From contig NZ_CP117030.1 in assembly GCF_028551255.1 (NCBI RefSeq), positions 806,001 through 870,000 of the forward strand: a DNA stretch of 64,000 nt, read 5' to 3'. A program made the translations under genes and the position numbers. Positions within the stretch are counted from its first letter, which is position 1, and every line of letters starts with the position of its first letter. This DNA is from Vibrio tubiashii. GTDB taxonomy: Bacteria > Pseudomonadota > Gammaproteobacteria > Enterobacterales > Vibrionaceae. The notes beneath the pieces were generated by a model. It searched no databases and had not been told where the DNA came from. It saw only the letters and a program-made list of their open reading frames with translations. This document shows positions 51,761-61,015 of this stretch, piece by piece.

Positions 51761-53209
51761 ATGAAAGGTGATATCGGTGTAATTGGCCTAGCAGTAATGG
51801 GTCAAAACCTTATCCTAAACATGAACGACAACGGCTTCAAAGTTGTTGCTCATAACCGTACTGCTGCGAAAGTAGACGAGTTCCTAGAAGGCCCTGCAAA
51901 AGGCACTAACATCGTTGGCGCATACTCTCTAGAAGAGTTAGTTGAGAAGCTAGAAACGCCACGTAAAGTAATGCTAATGGTACGTGCTGGCGCAGTTGTT
52001 GATACGTTTATTGACAATCTAATCCCGCTTCTAGACGAAGGTGACATCATCATTGACGGTGGTAACACTAACTACCCTGACACAAACCGTCGCGTAGCAC
52101 ATTGTCGTGAAAAAGGTATTCACTTCATCGGTACTGGTGTCTCTGGTGGTGAAGAAGGTGCACGTTTTGGCCCTTCAATCATGCCAGGCGGCGCAGCTGA
52201 AGCTTGGGAAGCGGTTAAGCCTATCTTCCAAGGTATCTCTGCAAAAACTGACGCTGGCGAACCTTGTTGTGATTGGGTTGGTAACGACGGTGCTGGTCAC
52301 TTTGTTAAGATGGTACACAACGGCATCGAATACGGTGACATGCAACTTATCACTGAAGCTTACCAGTTCATGAAAGATGGTCTTGGTATGTCAGCTGACG
52401 AAATGCAAGCCGTATTCGCTGATTGGAACAAGACTGAGCTAGATAGCTACCTTGTTGAAATCACTGCAGACATCCTTGGCTACAAAGATGAAGACGGTGA
52501 GCCACTAGTAGAGAAGATCCTAGACACTGCTGGCCAAAAAGGTACCGGTAAATGGACAGGCATCAACGCGCTAGACCTAGGTATTCCACTAACGCTTATC
52601 TCTGAGTCTGTATTCTCTCGTTGTCTGTCTGCTCTTAAAGATCAACGTGTTGAAGCTGAATCTCTATTCGGTAAGACAATCACGCCAGTTGAAGGCGATA
52701 AGAAAGAATGGGTTGATGCACTTCGTCAAGCACTACTTGCTTCTAAGATTATCTCTTACGCTCAAGGTTTTATGCTAATGCGCGAAGCATCTAACGAGAA
52801 TGGCTGGGATCTAAACTACGGTAACGTAGCACTTATGTGGCGTGGTGGTTGTATCATCCGCTCTGCGTTCCTAGGCAACATCCGTGATGCGTACGAAGCA
52901 AACCCAGACATCGCGTTCCTAGGTTCAGACGAGTACTTCAAAAACATCCTACAAGGCAGCCTAGCTGCATGGCGTAAAGTAGCAGCGAAATCTCTAGAGT
53001 CTGGCATCCCAATGCCATGTACGATTTCTGCGCTATCTTTCCTAGACGGTTACACAACTGCACGTCTACCAGCTAACCTGCTTCAAGCGCAGCGTGACTA
53101 CTTCGGCGCTCACACTTACGAGCGTACTGACCGTCCTCGTGGTGAATTCTTCCACACTAACTGGACTGGTACAGGCGGCGACACGGCTTCTACTACCTAC
53201 GACGTGTAA
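51761..53209 (+). CDS. gnd: 6-phosphogluconate dehydrogenase (decarboxylating)
   Basis: A 482-residue enzyme producing ribulose-5-phosphate, CO2 and NADPH. N-terminal GVIGLAVMGQNLILNM, GGEEGARFGPSIMPGG, FVKMVHNGIEYGDMQL (catalytic Lys), GQKGTGKWTGINALD, and the C-terminal FHTNWTGTGGDTASTTYDV. Starts behind GGAGAG, 35 bases after pgl. Together the three genes form the complete oxidative pentose phosphate branch. Confidence 0.97.
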   Translation: MKGDIGVIGLAVMGQNLILNMNDNGFKVVAHNRTAAKVDEFLEGPAKGTNIVGAYSLEELVEKLETPRKVMLMVRAGAVVDTFIDNLIPLLDEGDIIIDGGNTNYPDTNRRVAHCREKGIHFIGTGVSGGEEGARFGPSIMPGGAAEAWEAVKPIFQGISAKTDAGEPCCDWVGNDGAGHFVKMVHNGIEYGDMQLITEAYQFMKDGLGMSADEMQAVFADWNKTELDSYLVEITADILGYKDEDGEPLVEKILDTAGQKGTGKWTGINALDLGIPLTLISESVFSRCLSALKDQRVEAESLFGKTITPVEGDKKEWVDALRQALLASKIISYAQGFMLMREASNENGWDLNYGNVALMWRGGCIIRSAFLGNIRDAYEANPDIAFLGSDEYFKNILQGSLAAWRKVAAKSLESGIPMPCTISALSFLDGYTTARLPANLLQAQRDYFGAHTYERTDRPRGEFFHTNWTGTGGDTASTTYDV

Positions 53210-53278
53210 GAATTAGCTGAAAGGATGAGACTGAGGTTTATTAATACCTGAGTCTACTTCTATAATTAAGCTGTTATG

Positions 53279-53312
53279 GAGGATGTTAACTAAGTTAACA
53301 TCCTCTATTTTT
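53279..53312 (+). terminator. Terminator of zwf-pgl-gnd
   Basis: GAGGATGTTAAC-taa-GTTAACATCCTC followed by TATTTTTT; a 12-bp perfect stem. Confidence 0.85.
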
Positions 53313-53405
53313 TGAAACCTACAACATGGAATCTTCATCAAGCGATGACGATTAGGTGAATTGTCTAACCTGGATGGTTACAACTGTAAAATAGAGGTTC
53401 TTTCG

Positions 53406-53549
53406 ATGACTATTAATAAGTACTTTGTTTTTGTTCCACAACAAGAAGAACGTGGGATGAATAAGGAACATAAAGTGGAAAACGAACAGGAAACTCAACG
53501 TCAGGCTTTAGTAAAACAAGCACAGCAGCAAGGTGGTGTGCAAGGCTAG
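53406..53549 (+). CDS. Small Gln/Glu-rich protein
   Basis: A 47-residue ORF: MTINKYFVFVPQQEERGMN, then a charged Gln-rich helix ending GGVQG. GAGGT lies about nine bases upstream and a terminator follows at once, which suggests a real short transcript. Family not recognised; the in-frame start at 53361 is less likely. Confidence 0.45.
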   Translation: MTINKYFVFVPQQEERGMNKEHKVENEQETQRQALVKQAQQQGGVQG

Positions 53550-53562
53550 GTTTCTAAACTAG

Positions 53563-53588
53563 AAGGGAGCGATAAGCTCCCTTTTGTT
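53563..53588. terminator. Terminator between the small ORF and hupR-like gene
   Basis: AAGGGAGC-gataa-GCTCCCTT followed by TTG TTTT; lies between convergent genes. Confidence 0.75.
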
Positions 53589-53597
53589 TTACTTGGT

Positions 53598-54503
53598 TTA
53601 AATCTTAGATGTCGCTTTAAAATGCTTGATTAAGTATTGAATACACCAAGACTTAGCTTCACCAATTTTATTACGTTTCCAAGCTAAGATGATCTCAATC
53701 GGTTGAGATTCGGTGTCGGTTATCTGCTTTAAGTCACCGCTCGCAATAAGTTGAGTTGCTAACTCTTTTGGCAAGGTACCGATACCTAAGCCTGTCTTTA
53801 GCGCCTCTACTTTTGCTGAAAAGTTGGTCACGGTTAGTCTCGGTTGTCTTTGAGTTATGTTGACGCTGATTGCTGGCTGCTCGCGGGCCGTATCCGCTAT
53901 TGCAATAACGCGATATTTTTCACGCGCTTTTTCGTCGAATACCCCACTGCGTTTATGTACGTAATGATCCGTCGCTGCTACCCAGATCATTTCCATTTCA
54001 CCAATGGTTTCAGCTTTTACATCTTGAGGTAGCGTTTCCATTCTTGGACAGACCAATAAATCTGCTCGCCCTGAACTTAACGCTTCCCAGCAGCCTGCGA
54101 GTATTTCTTCTTGGAGCTTAATCCTTGTTGAACTGACATTACTTAAGTCATTAACAAGGTTGAAGAAATTAGCAACTGGGATAATACCATCAAAGGCGAG
54201 TGTAATATCCAGTTCCCACCCATTGGCCAGTACACTTGCATCATTTACAAGCTTGTCTGTTGCTAGCAGTATGTCCCTTCCTCGTTCAAGAATCAGTTTA
54301 CCTGCTTCCGTAAAATTAGCTTTGTGCCCAGAGCGATCAAAGATCATAATATCGAGATCTTGTTCGAGCTTCTGAATTTGATAGCTCAGTGAAGACGGTG
54401 CCCTATCGAGTTCGTTTGCCGCAGCAGCAAAGCTTCCACGCCGGTCAATCGCATCTAATATATGTAGCGCTTCAAGTGTTATTGGGCTCTGCAATATTAT
54501 CAT
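53598..54503 (-). CDS. hupR: LysR-family regulator, HupR-like
   Basis: A 301-residue LysR protein: ALHILDAIDRRGSFAAAANELDRAPSSLSYQIQKLEQDL (winged helix) and a C-terminal effector domain with GIGTLPKELA. It is divergent from a TonB-dependent haem receptor, the arrangement of hupR/hupA in V. vulnificus, where HupR activates the receptor gene in the presence of haem. The precise start is uncertain (54503 ATG; 54494 and 54518 TTG alternatives). Confidence 0.82.
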   Translation of the reverse strand: MIILQSPITLEALHILDAIDRRGSFAAAANELDRAPSSLSYQIQKLEQDLDIMIFDRSGHKANFTEAGKLILERGRDILLATDKLVNDASVLANGWELDITLAFDGIIPVANFFNLVNDLSNVSSTRIKLQEEILAGCWEALSSGRADLLVCPRMETLPQDVKAETIGEMEMIWVAATDHYVHKRSGVFDEKAREKYRVIAIADTAREQPAISVNITQRQPRLTVTNFSAKVEALKTGLGIGTLPKELATQLIASGDLKQITDTESQPIEIILAWKRNKIGEAKSWCIQYLIKHFKATSKI

Positions 54504-54529
54504 CCTTATTAATAACAATTAACGACATA

Positions 54530-54543
54530 GTGATCATTATCAC
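54530..54543. promoter_or_regulatory. GTGAT/ATCAC dyad in the hupR-hutA gap
   Basis: Perfect inverted repeat GTGAT-catt-ATCAC just upstream of the LysR gene; candidate LysR or Fur site. Confidence 0.35.
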
Positions 54544-54668
54544 ACTATTAATTGACAAAGTGAACCTTTACAAATGTAAACAAAATGTTTAAGCACTTGT
54601 AATATTTGAATTTTATTCAAGTTCGCATACGGGTAGAGCAAAAAAACCACCACTTTTCGAAATGCAAA

Positions 54669-54687
54669 CAATAGTAATTATCATTTA
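54669..54687. promoter_or_regulatory. Fur box-like site upstream of the haem receptor
   Basis: On the minus strand AAATGATAATTACTATT resembles the Fur consensus (GATAATGATAATCATTATC). It sits about 60 bases before the receptor start, as expected for iron repression. Confidence 0.55.
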
Positions 54688-54746
54688 GATCCAATAGAAT
54701 GCCGTTCGTTCAAAGAAAACCTATATGGATCAAAGGTAATTATAAA

Positions 54747-56903
54747 ATGTATAAGAAAACTTTCCTGTCAGCTTCAATTGTTTTGGCCCTTGCGTCAACT
54801 GCTCATGCCGAAGAATATGCCCTCTTCGACGAAGTTGTTGTTTCAGCGACTCGTACTGAACAAAGTAAAGCCGATGTTAGCTCTTCTATCGAAACCGTTT
54901 CATCTGAAGATATCGATAACACCCTTTCGACAGATGTAAAACAAGCGCTTAAATATACTCCTGGTGTTAATGCTCAAGGTTCAGGCCGTTTTGGTATTTC
55001 AGGATTCAACATCCGTGGTATGGAACAAAGCCGAATTAAAGTTATGGTTGATGACGTTCAGCAACCTGTACCTTACAACTCTGGTGGCGGTACTCAGGCA
55101 AAACATCAAAACACATTTGAAATCGATACGCTTCATAGCATCGAAGTCAATAAAGGCGCATCGTCATCCTTATATGGTTCTGATGCACTTGGTGGTACTG
55201 TACTGCTACGTACTAAGAATCCGGACGATATCCTCATCACTGATGGCGATGAACACCGTTTTGGCATTAAAACTGGCTACACATCTGCTGATGAGACATT
55301 CAAAACGACCGGAACGTGGGCAATGCGCAGAGACAAGCTAGAAACGCTGTTAATGCTTACCTACGCAGACGGAAATGAGACTAAAAAGCATGGCGACGGA
55401 GCCGATATTGAAGGTGATGATCGTGGTGCAGCCAATCCAGCAGACAAGAAAGTTCAAAACCTTCTAGCAAAAGCTTACTACCAGTTAAATGAACAACATC
55501 GCTTGGGACTAACAGTCGAGCATCATGACTTCAAGTACGAAGAAACGGATCTAGAAAAGCTATCGTCGACTCCACCTTATAACTACAGTAACGCTTTCAA
55601 TGACGACAATAACAAACGAACTCGTGTGACATTGGAACATGAGTGGATGCTTAATGCTGCTATCGCCGATCAGCTAAACTGGTCTTTATCTTACCAAGAT
55701 TCACAATCCGTTAATGATAATGGCGATACTACAGATGCTAAAGGCAAACGAGTCCGTGTTCGCGATACGCAAGACAATTCAATCCAGTTTAACTCACAGT
55801 TGAACAAAATCATCGAGAATGACTCTTCAACACACGAAGTGACTTATGGCCTGAGCTATATTAAAAATGACTTCGAGCTGAGTAATACTGATTACTTCCT
55901 TGACTCAGGTACGTCTGCACCGAGCACTAAAGGTACAAGTCCGAACGCGACTCTTACGCAATGGGGTGCTTTCGTACAAGACAATGTCTTCCTAATGGAT
56001 GAAAAACTGGTTGTTACAGGCGGCTTGCGATTCGATTCATTTGAGTCAAATCCAGAGCAAACGCCTAGCTACACAAACACGGTATCTAAGAACAGCGATT
56101 CTGCCATTACAGGTAATATTGGTACTGTGTACCACCTGACTGACAAGTTCTCTACATTCGCTAAGATCAGTACAGGCTTTAAAGCGCCAACCGTGTATGA
56201 CTTGTACTACTTGTATGATGAGGGTGCGATAGTTGAACCTAATCCGGATCTAAAAGCCGAAAGCAGCATTTCTTACGAAGTGGGCTTTAGAGGCAACAAT
56301 GAGTTTGGTCGCTTTGAGCTAGCCACTTACTTCAACCAATACGATAACTTTATCGAAACTGTTGCTACGGGCTCTAATGGTTCTAAGACTATCTACACCA
56401 ACAAGAATTTAGACAAAGTAGAAATCTACGGTGCCGAACTATCTAGTACCCTGCTTATGGACAAGGCTTTTGACTTACCAGAAGGTACATATACCAAACT
56501 ATCTATTGCATACTCTGAAGGTAAGGACAAGAAAACTGGTGAAGCGATTAACAGCGTTGCTCCACTCACTTCTATTGTCGGTATGGGCTACGATAACCCT
56601 AACCAAACATATGGTGGTGTTATGAACATTACTATGGTTGCTGCTAAGACAGATTGGACGTCAATGACCGATCGAATGGGCAATTCTGTAGAAAACGTTG
56701 ATGTTAATGGATATACCGTCGTTGACCTAACTGCTTACTACCGTCCAATGCAAGATTTAACATTGCGAGCAGGTCTGTTTAATGCTCTAGATAAGAAATA
56801 TCATTTATATGATGACTTATCAGGTAAATCTAGTGTTTCAAACATGGACTACTACTCTCAACCGGGTCGAAACTGGGGTGTGAGCCTAGATTACCAATTC
56901 TAA
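54747..56903 (+). CDS. hutA: TonB-dependent haem/haemoglobin receptor
   Basis: A 718-residue outer-membrane receptor. Signal peptide MYKKTFLSASIVLALASTAHA; TonB box-like DEVVVSATRTEQSK; plug domain (GINVRG-like ISGFNIRGMEQSRIKVMVDDV, LYGSDALGGTV); C-terminal 22-strand barrel ending SLDYQF. Haem receptors carry FRAP/NPDL motifs: here GFKAPTVYDLYY and PNPDLKAESS are present. ATG 54747 follows AAAGG; an upstream in-frame start at 54699 would destroy the signal. HupA/HutA-type function is inferred from motif and the divergent LysR. Confidence 0.9.
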   Translation: MYKKTFLSASIVLALASTAHAEEYALFDEVVVSATRTEQSKADVSSSIETVSSEDIDNTLSTDVKQALKYTPGVNAQGSGRFGISGFNIRGMEQSRIKVMVDDVQQPVPYNSGGGTQAKHQNTFEIDTLHSIEVNKGASSSLYGSDALGGTVLLRTKNPDDILITDGDEHRFGIKTGYTSADETFKTTGTWAMRRDKLETLLMLTYADGNETKKHGDGADIEGDDRGAANPADKKVQNLLAKAYYQLNEQHRLGLTVEHHDFKYEETDLEKLSSTPPYNYSNAFNDDNNKRTRVTLEHEWMLNAAIADQLNWSLSYQDSQSVNDNGDTTDAKGKRVRVRDTQDNSIQFNSQLNKIIENDSSTHEVTYGLSYIKNDFELSNTDYFLDSGTSAPSTKGTSPNATLTQWGAFVQDNVFLMDEKLVVTGGLRFDSFESNPEQTPSYTNTVSKNSDSAITGNIGTVYHLTDKFSTFAKISTGFKAPTVYDLYYLYDEGAIVEPNPDLKAESSISYEVGFRGNNEFGRFELATYFNQYDNFIETVATGSNGSKTIYTNKNLDKVEIYGAELSSTLLMDKAFDLPEGTYTKLSIAYSEGKDKKTGEAINSVAPLTSIVGMGYDNPNQTYGGVMNITMVAAKTDWTSMTDRMGNSVENVDVNGYTVVDLTAYYRPMQDLTLRAGLFNALDKKYHLYDDLSGKSSVSNMDYYSQPGRNWGVSLDYQF

Positions 56904-56920
56904 TTTAGAACTTTAAAACC

Positions 56921-56948
56921 AAAGCCAGCTATCAAGCTGGCTTTTTTT
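56921..56948 (+). terminator. Terminator of the haem receptor gene
   Basis: AAAGCCAGC-tatcaa-GCTGGCTTT followed by a T run. Confidence 0.85.
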
Positions 56949-56995
56949 AGTTAATCACCTACTTAAATCATAAATATCAGCAAGTTAAAGGTAAT

Positions 56996-57019
56996 AAAAA
57001 AGCCCCTAAACTAGGAGCT
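56996..57019 (-). terminator. Leftward terminator of the 25-residue gene
   Basis: Minus-strand AGCTCCTA-gttt-AGGGGCT(U-G pair) followed by TTTTT. Confidence 0.65.
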
Positions 57020-57071
57020 TTCTTGGGTATATTCATCAAAAATTATAGAAAAAATGGTATGAATAGACCGA

Positions 57072-57149
57072 TTATTTAGCTGCTGCCATCTCTTTCTTAA
57101 CCATTACAGCTGCTGCAACGATGAAAGTGATGATAAGACCTAGCTCCAT
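57072..57149 (-). CDS. 25-residue single-span membrane microprotein
   Basis: ATG 57147-57149 to TAA 57072. The product is one hydrophobic helix (LGLIITFIVAAAVMV) followed by KKEMAAAK. AGGGG stands six or seven bases upstream and a terminator follows, so it has the parts of a complete small gene. It lies between the haem receptor and the SgrR cluster. No named family recognised. The rest of the 447-base gap 56904-57351 holds two terminators and promoter-like AT-rich DNA. Confidence 0.6.
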   Translation of the reverse strand: MELGLIITFIVAAAVMVKKEMAAAK

Positions 57150-57351
57150 TACAAACCCCTAAAGTAAAGTTGGAAAAACCGAAAAGAAACTGCGGCTATT
57201 CTAACACCATTAAAAAACAATGATACCCCTTAACGAGATTTTTACGTTTTATATCGATTGAGATCAAATATTGCGTCGTGATGTCTATTTTCTACAATCT
57301 TACTAATCAATTAGTTTATAAAATGGTTTAGAGAATTGTTCTAATGCGAAG

Positions 57352-57603
57352 CTATTTCATAGTAACTTTGCCACCGATTATTTTGTAAGCAGGAGTGCCT
57401 CTAATCAAAGTCTCTCGGGCAAATTCACCACCGCACTGAGGGCAAATACAGGGCTGTTCGGTGTAATCAGAAACAATTCTTTCCTTAAAACATTTCACAA
57501 GAGACCCTTTGCCCCCTTTTCTGTACTTAAATAACTGGATTTTACATTTTGCGCAGTAAATCTCGACCGTTTTAGACGGTTGTTTCTTATTAGGTTTCGC
57601 CAC
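57352..57603 (-). CDS. Small zinc-ribbon protein
   Basis: An 83-residue basic protein with CAKCKIQLFKY and CICPQCGGEF, a two-CxxC zinc ribbon, and a Lys-rich N-terminus. GTG start at 57603 overlaps the sgrR stop (TAGTG), so it is coupled to it. Function unknown; possibly nucleic acid binding. Confidence 0.75.
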   Translation of the reverse strand: MAKPNKKQPSKTVEIYCAKCKIQLFKYRKGGKGSLVKCFKERIVSDYTEQPCICPQCGGEFARETLIRGTPAYKIIGGKVTMK

Positions 57604-59321
57604 TACCCTTCCTCTTGATGCGAATTTGTTGCCTCAGCTATTTCAGGTTTGACCCAAACTTTGCTGAAATCAAACCATCCAAGCGCATTACATTTCGCAT
57701 TTTGTAACGAACCACAATGGTCTTTACTCACCCCTAACCAACAGTGAAACATGGGAATGAGCTGCATCTTTTCTACTAAAGATTTTCCAAGCTCTTGTGC
57801 AGGGAAACTAGCATTTTGTGTTGCTTGCCACTCTTGTACGACTTTAGTCCAATGTTCGAAATCCTCTTCACGGCTAAGTGCCTCAATATCGCTATTATTG
57901 AGTAGCCACCCTGCTAGTGAATCATCCCTGTTTGTGGTGATTCCCATCGGTTTAACCCAAATGTCCACTTCTGAAGTATCTTCAACGGTCAAGTCATAGT
58001 TAATAAAGTTAACGCTCAATCCATCCTCTTTAAGCAAGCCTTCAATACATTTGACCAAGGTTGGGAACATTGGGTGCTGACCGTGGTAAGCAATAGTGAC
58101 TGAACGATAGGAAGGTGGTGACGTATAACCATGCCTTGTATGGTGATACCAACCTGGCTTTAAACCATGCGCCGGAAGTACACCTAGTTCGACGATTTTC
58201 TCTTGAGGTAGATGCTGGAATAAATTTAATGTGCCCAACTTCTGGGTGAAGTAATTCGCCCAATCATTGGCCGCCGCTAGTCCATTTTTTCGGTTGAGTA
58301 GTAAATAGGTGCAACCCGGATCGAGGTCTACGCTATCGGCATAGTTGGCCACTTCAGGCTTAAGGGGTTTAGATAAGCTCGGGAAAATCATCGACGAATG
58401 TAGGTCATCAATCACCCACACTTCGATTCGATCTAACAGGGGCCTAAAACCAAAGTAACCGTCAAAGGCTTGTAAAACGAGGCGTTTATTGTCGTTTTGA
58501 ATGACTCGGTAAGGCCCTGTACCAACAGGGAATAGATCATAATCCTCAGCTCTATTCTCTTGCGGCAACATAATTTTCGCGCAAGATTCAGAAAGCAATA
58601 GCGCCAATTGATAATCATCGCGTGAAAGTTTTACATCAACGATTAAGTGACTTGGAGAGCTCACGTCTGCGATATGTGAAAACAGCTTCTTCTGTTGAAG
58701 TGCCAATAAGTTATCAACGACCGTTTGAGAAGTGAGCAAGTCTCCATTGTGAAACCTAACACTCGGGCGAATGTAAAACCGCCAATGACGAGGAGTGAGC
58801 ATTTCCCATGAATGGGCCAGATCAGGTTGAAGTTCTTCACTGTCATCGATGTAAGTTAAACCACTGAAAATCTGCTGGACGATATGCAGCTCAGAACGGC
58901 GAATCGGCAACGTAGGATTTAACGTAGAAAGTGCACGGTAATATGGCAGCCTGACAACTTGCTGGCCTTCTTGATGAACAATGCCAAGATAGCTTTCAAC
59001 CACTTGAGCAAGTTTTGCCGTATCTTGATCTAATACTTTTAGCGCTTGGCCAATCTTCCCTTCTTCAAGATATCGGCGCGCTAGATTTTCGCTGACATCA
59101 GCTCGGCTACGCTTAAAGATTAACTGAGATAACTTTCCTCGACCGGGAGCTGGGTGCCATTCCAACCACCCTTCTTCTTCCATTTTATTCAGAACAATTC
59201 GAGCGTTACGACGAGTACAAAACAGTATCTCGGTGATATCTTCAAGCTGGACACCGCAATCTTGCCCCTTGTAATGCTCAAACAAGGTTTCAAACTGAAC
59301 TCTAAGTCTTGGGCTGCTCAT
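57603..59321 (-). CDS. sgrR: SgrR-family regulator (HTH plus solute-binding domain)
   Basis: A 572-residue protein: N-terminal winged helix (LEDITEILFCTRRNARIVLNKMEEEGWLEWHPAPGRGK, residues 20-60) fused to a periplasmic-binding-protein-like domain of the extracellular solute-binding family 5 (about 160-550; LSTLNPTLPIRRSELHIVQQIFSGLTYI, PVGTGPYRVI). SgrR in E. coli senses sugar-phosphate stress and activates sgrS; no sgrS RNA or SgrT is recognised here. Cytosolic, since no signal peptide precedes it. Confidence 0.88.
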   Translation of the reverse strand: MSSPRLRVQFETLFEHYKGQDCGVQLEDITEILFCTRRNARIVLNKMEEEGWLEWHPAPGRGKLSQLIFKRSRADVSENLARRYLEEGKIGQALKVLDQDTAKLAQVVESYLGIVHQEGQQVVRLPYYRALSTLNPTLPIRRSELHIVQQIFSGLTYIDDSEELQPDLAHSWEMLTPRHWRFYIRPSVRFHNGDLLTSQTVVDNLLALQQKKLFSHIADVSSPSHLIVDVKLSRDDYQLALLLSESCAKIMLPQENRAEDYDLFPVGTGPYRVIQNDNKRLVLQAFDGYFGFRPLLDRIEVWVIDDLHSSMIFPSLSKPLKPEVANYADSVDLDPGCTYLLLNRKNGLAAANDWANYFTQKLGTLNLFQHLPQEKIVELGVLPAHGLKPGWYHHTRHGYTSPPSYRSVTIAYHGQHPMFPTLVKCIEGLLKEDGLSVNFINYDLTVEDTSEVDIWVKPMGITTNRDDSLAGWLLNNSDIEALSREEDFEHWTKVVQEWQATQNASFPAQELGKSLVEKMQLIPMFHCWLGVSKDHCGSLQNAKCNALGWFDFSKVWVKPEIAEATNSHQEEG

Positions 59322-59398
59322 AAAGAGGAAATCTCATACTAGTTAACCTAGCTCTAAGTTTCCTCATTTAATATTCTCGAATCAAGATAAAAACACGA

Positions 59399-59629
59399 TT
59401 ATTGGACTTGGCTGCCGATTTGCTCGGCAATCTGTTGGATTTGTTGTTCATTGTCCAATTTTATCGACCACTTGGTTTCGCTGCCGTTAGCGGCAATAAC
59501 ATTCGCCCCTCTCCCAATCAGAGTGATAGCATCGGTTTGCGCTTGAAGCGTCACCATGTGCTCACCGGAAAGCTTTACCACCACTTCGTGGTTAGTCACA
59601 ATGATTTTTCCGCTTTTAAAAGGAATCAT
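59399..59629 (-). CDS. DUF3389 family protein
   Basis: A 76-residue mostly beta protein (MIPFKSGKIIVTNHEVVVKLSG; VTLQAQTDAITLIGRGANVIAANG) with a C-terminal helix. Small Vibrio-type family of unknown function. It lies five bases after the thioesterase gene and is co-transcribed. ATG 59629 preferred over 59632. Confidence 0.7.
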   Translation of the reverse strand: MIPFKSGKIIVTNHEVVVKLSGEHMVTLQAQTDAITLIGRGANVIAANGSETKWSIKLDNEQQIQQIAEQIGSQVQ

Positions 59630-59634
59630 CATCG

Positions 59635-60081
59635 TTATAGTCCTTTGTCTGACGACGCAGATTTTTTATGTTTAACAGCGATGGTCAACCGACTCGTACA
59701 CACCAAACGTTCACGCTCATCGGTAATATTAATTTGCCATACTTGAGTGGATACCCCTAAATGAATGGGCTTAGCTGTACCAATAACGGTGCCGCTTCTC
59801 ATTGAACGTACATGGTTGGCATTAATGTCGAGGCCCACACAGTAACTTCCTTTTGGGACACAGAAATTAGCCGCAACTGAGCCAAGCGTTTCGGCCAAGA
59901 CAACAGACGCACCACCGTGCAGCATACCAAGCGGTTGGTGAGTAAACGAACAAACAGGCATAGTGGCCGTTATAAAATCATCACCTACCTCGGTATAAAT
60001 AATGTTTAGGTGATCTATCAAAGTATTTTCTGACGTCTTATTAAGGGCTTCAAGGCTGATCGATTTTTTCCAGATTGTCAT
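59635..60081 (-). CDS. menI: Hotdog-fold thioesterase, MenI/YdiI-like
   Basis: A 148-residue acyl-CoA thioesterase resembling E. coli YdiI (MenI), which hydrolyses 1,4-dihydroxy-2-naphthoyl-CoA in menaquinone synthesis. Start MTIWKKSISLEALNKTSENT; catalytic region PLGMLHGGASVVLAETLGSVA; NHVRSMRSGTVIG. The start at 60081 matches the family; GTG 60093 adds four residues. Divergent from the M48 protease gene. Confidence 0.85.
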   Translation of the reverse strand: MTIWKKSISLEALNKTSENTLIDHLNIIYTEVGDDFITATMPVCSFTHQPLGMLHGGASVVLAETLGSVAANFCVPKGSYCVGLDINANHVRSMRSGTVIGTAKPIHLGVSTQVWQINITDERERLVCTSRLTIAVKHKKSASSDKGL

Positions 60082-60185
60082 TATGCATTCCACTACTGAA
60101 TGTGATTACCAAGAATTGTACGCTAATGCTATGATGTGTATAGCTAAATAGTAAGTTTAATATTGCGATTGAAACGGAGAATTCA

Positions 60186-60974
60186 ATGCAAACGTGGTTT
60201 AAATTCGTCACTCTCACTGCCGCAATGGCAATGACAGCCTGTACTTCTTCCCCAACAGGTCGTAACCAACTGCTTCTTTTTTCAGATTCAGATATGAGTA
60301 GCTTGGGTGCCCAATCGTTCGAGCAAATGAAGAAAGAACTCAAGATTAGCTCTGACGCTAAGACAAATGCTTATGTTCAGTGCGTAACAGATTCGATTAC
60401 TCAACATGTCCCGAAACAACCAGGATTTGATAGCTGGGAAGTCGTCGTGTTTGATAGTGATCAAGTCAATGCGTTCGCGTTACCAGGCGGCAAGATTGGT
60501 GTCTATACCGGTTTACTTAAAGTAGCGGTTACTCAGGACCAGTTAGCGACCGTTATTGGCCATGAAATCGCACATGTCCTCGCTGATCACAGCAACGAAC
60601 GACTGTCTCAATCTCAAATTGCCAATGCCGGACTTCAACTGACCAATATTGCGCTCGGTTCTTCCGAATATGCACAGTATCGAGGAGCAACCATGGCAGC
60701 GCTTGGATTAGGCGTACAATATGGTGTTTTAATGCCCTACGGTAGAACTCAAGAATCGGAAGCGGATATTGTGGGGTTAGAATTGATGGCGAAGTCTGGC
60801 TTTGATCCTAACCAGAGTGTCGATCTTTGGAAAAACATGGCTAAGGCTTCTGGGGGGGCTCAACCGCCTGAACTGCTCTCAACGCACCCTTCTCATGGAA
60901 CTCGTATTCAGGATCTATCCGCTAAGATACAGACATTACCCGAAAACAATGTAAAGCGCCCGAACTGTATTTAG
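60186..60974 (+). CDS. loiP: M48-family lipoprotein metalloprotease (LoiP/YggG-like)
   Basis: A 262-residue zinc protease: lipobox MTACTS (lipidated Cys near 19), then FALPGGKIGVYTGLL, zinc site VIGHEIAHVLADH and third ligand QESEADIVGLELM. Predicted outer-membrane-anchored protein quality control enzyme. Own promoter and strong terminator. Confidence 0.9.
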   Translation: MQTWFKFVTLTAAMAMTACTSSPTGRNQLLLFSDSDMSSLGAQSFEQMKKELKISSDAKTNAYVQCVTDSITQHVPKQPGFDSWEVVVFDSDQVNAFALPGGKIGVYTGLLKVAVTQDQLATVIGHEIAHVLADHSNERLSQSQIANAGLQLTNIALGSSEYAQYRGATMAALGLGVQYGVLMPYGRTQESEADIVGLELMAKSGFDPNQSVDLWKNMAKASGGAQPPELLSTHPSHGTRIQDLSAKIQTLPENNVKRPNCI

Positions 60975-60980
60975 ACATTA

Positions 60981-61008
60981 ACAAAGGGAGCAAAAATGCT
61001 CCCTTTGT
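60981..61008. terminator. Convergent terminator
   Basis: ACAAAGGGAGC-aaaaat-GCTCCCTTTGT, an 11-bp stem between two convergent protease genes. Confidence 0.8.
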
Positions 61009-61015
61009 CTTTAAT

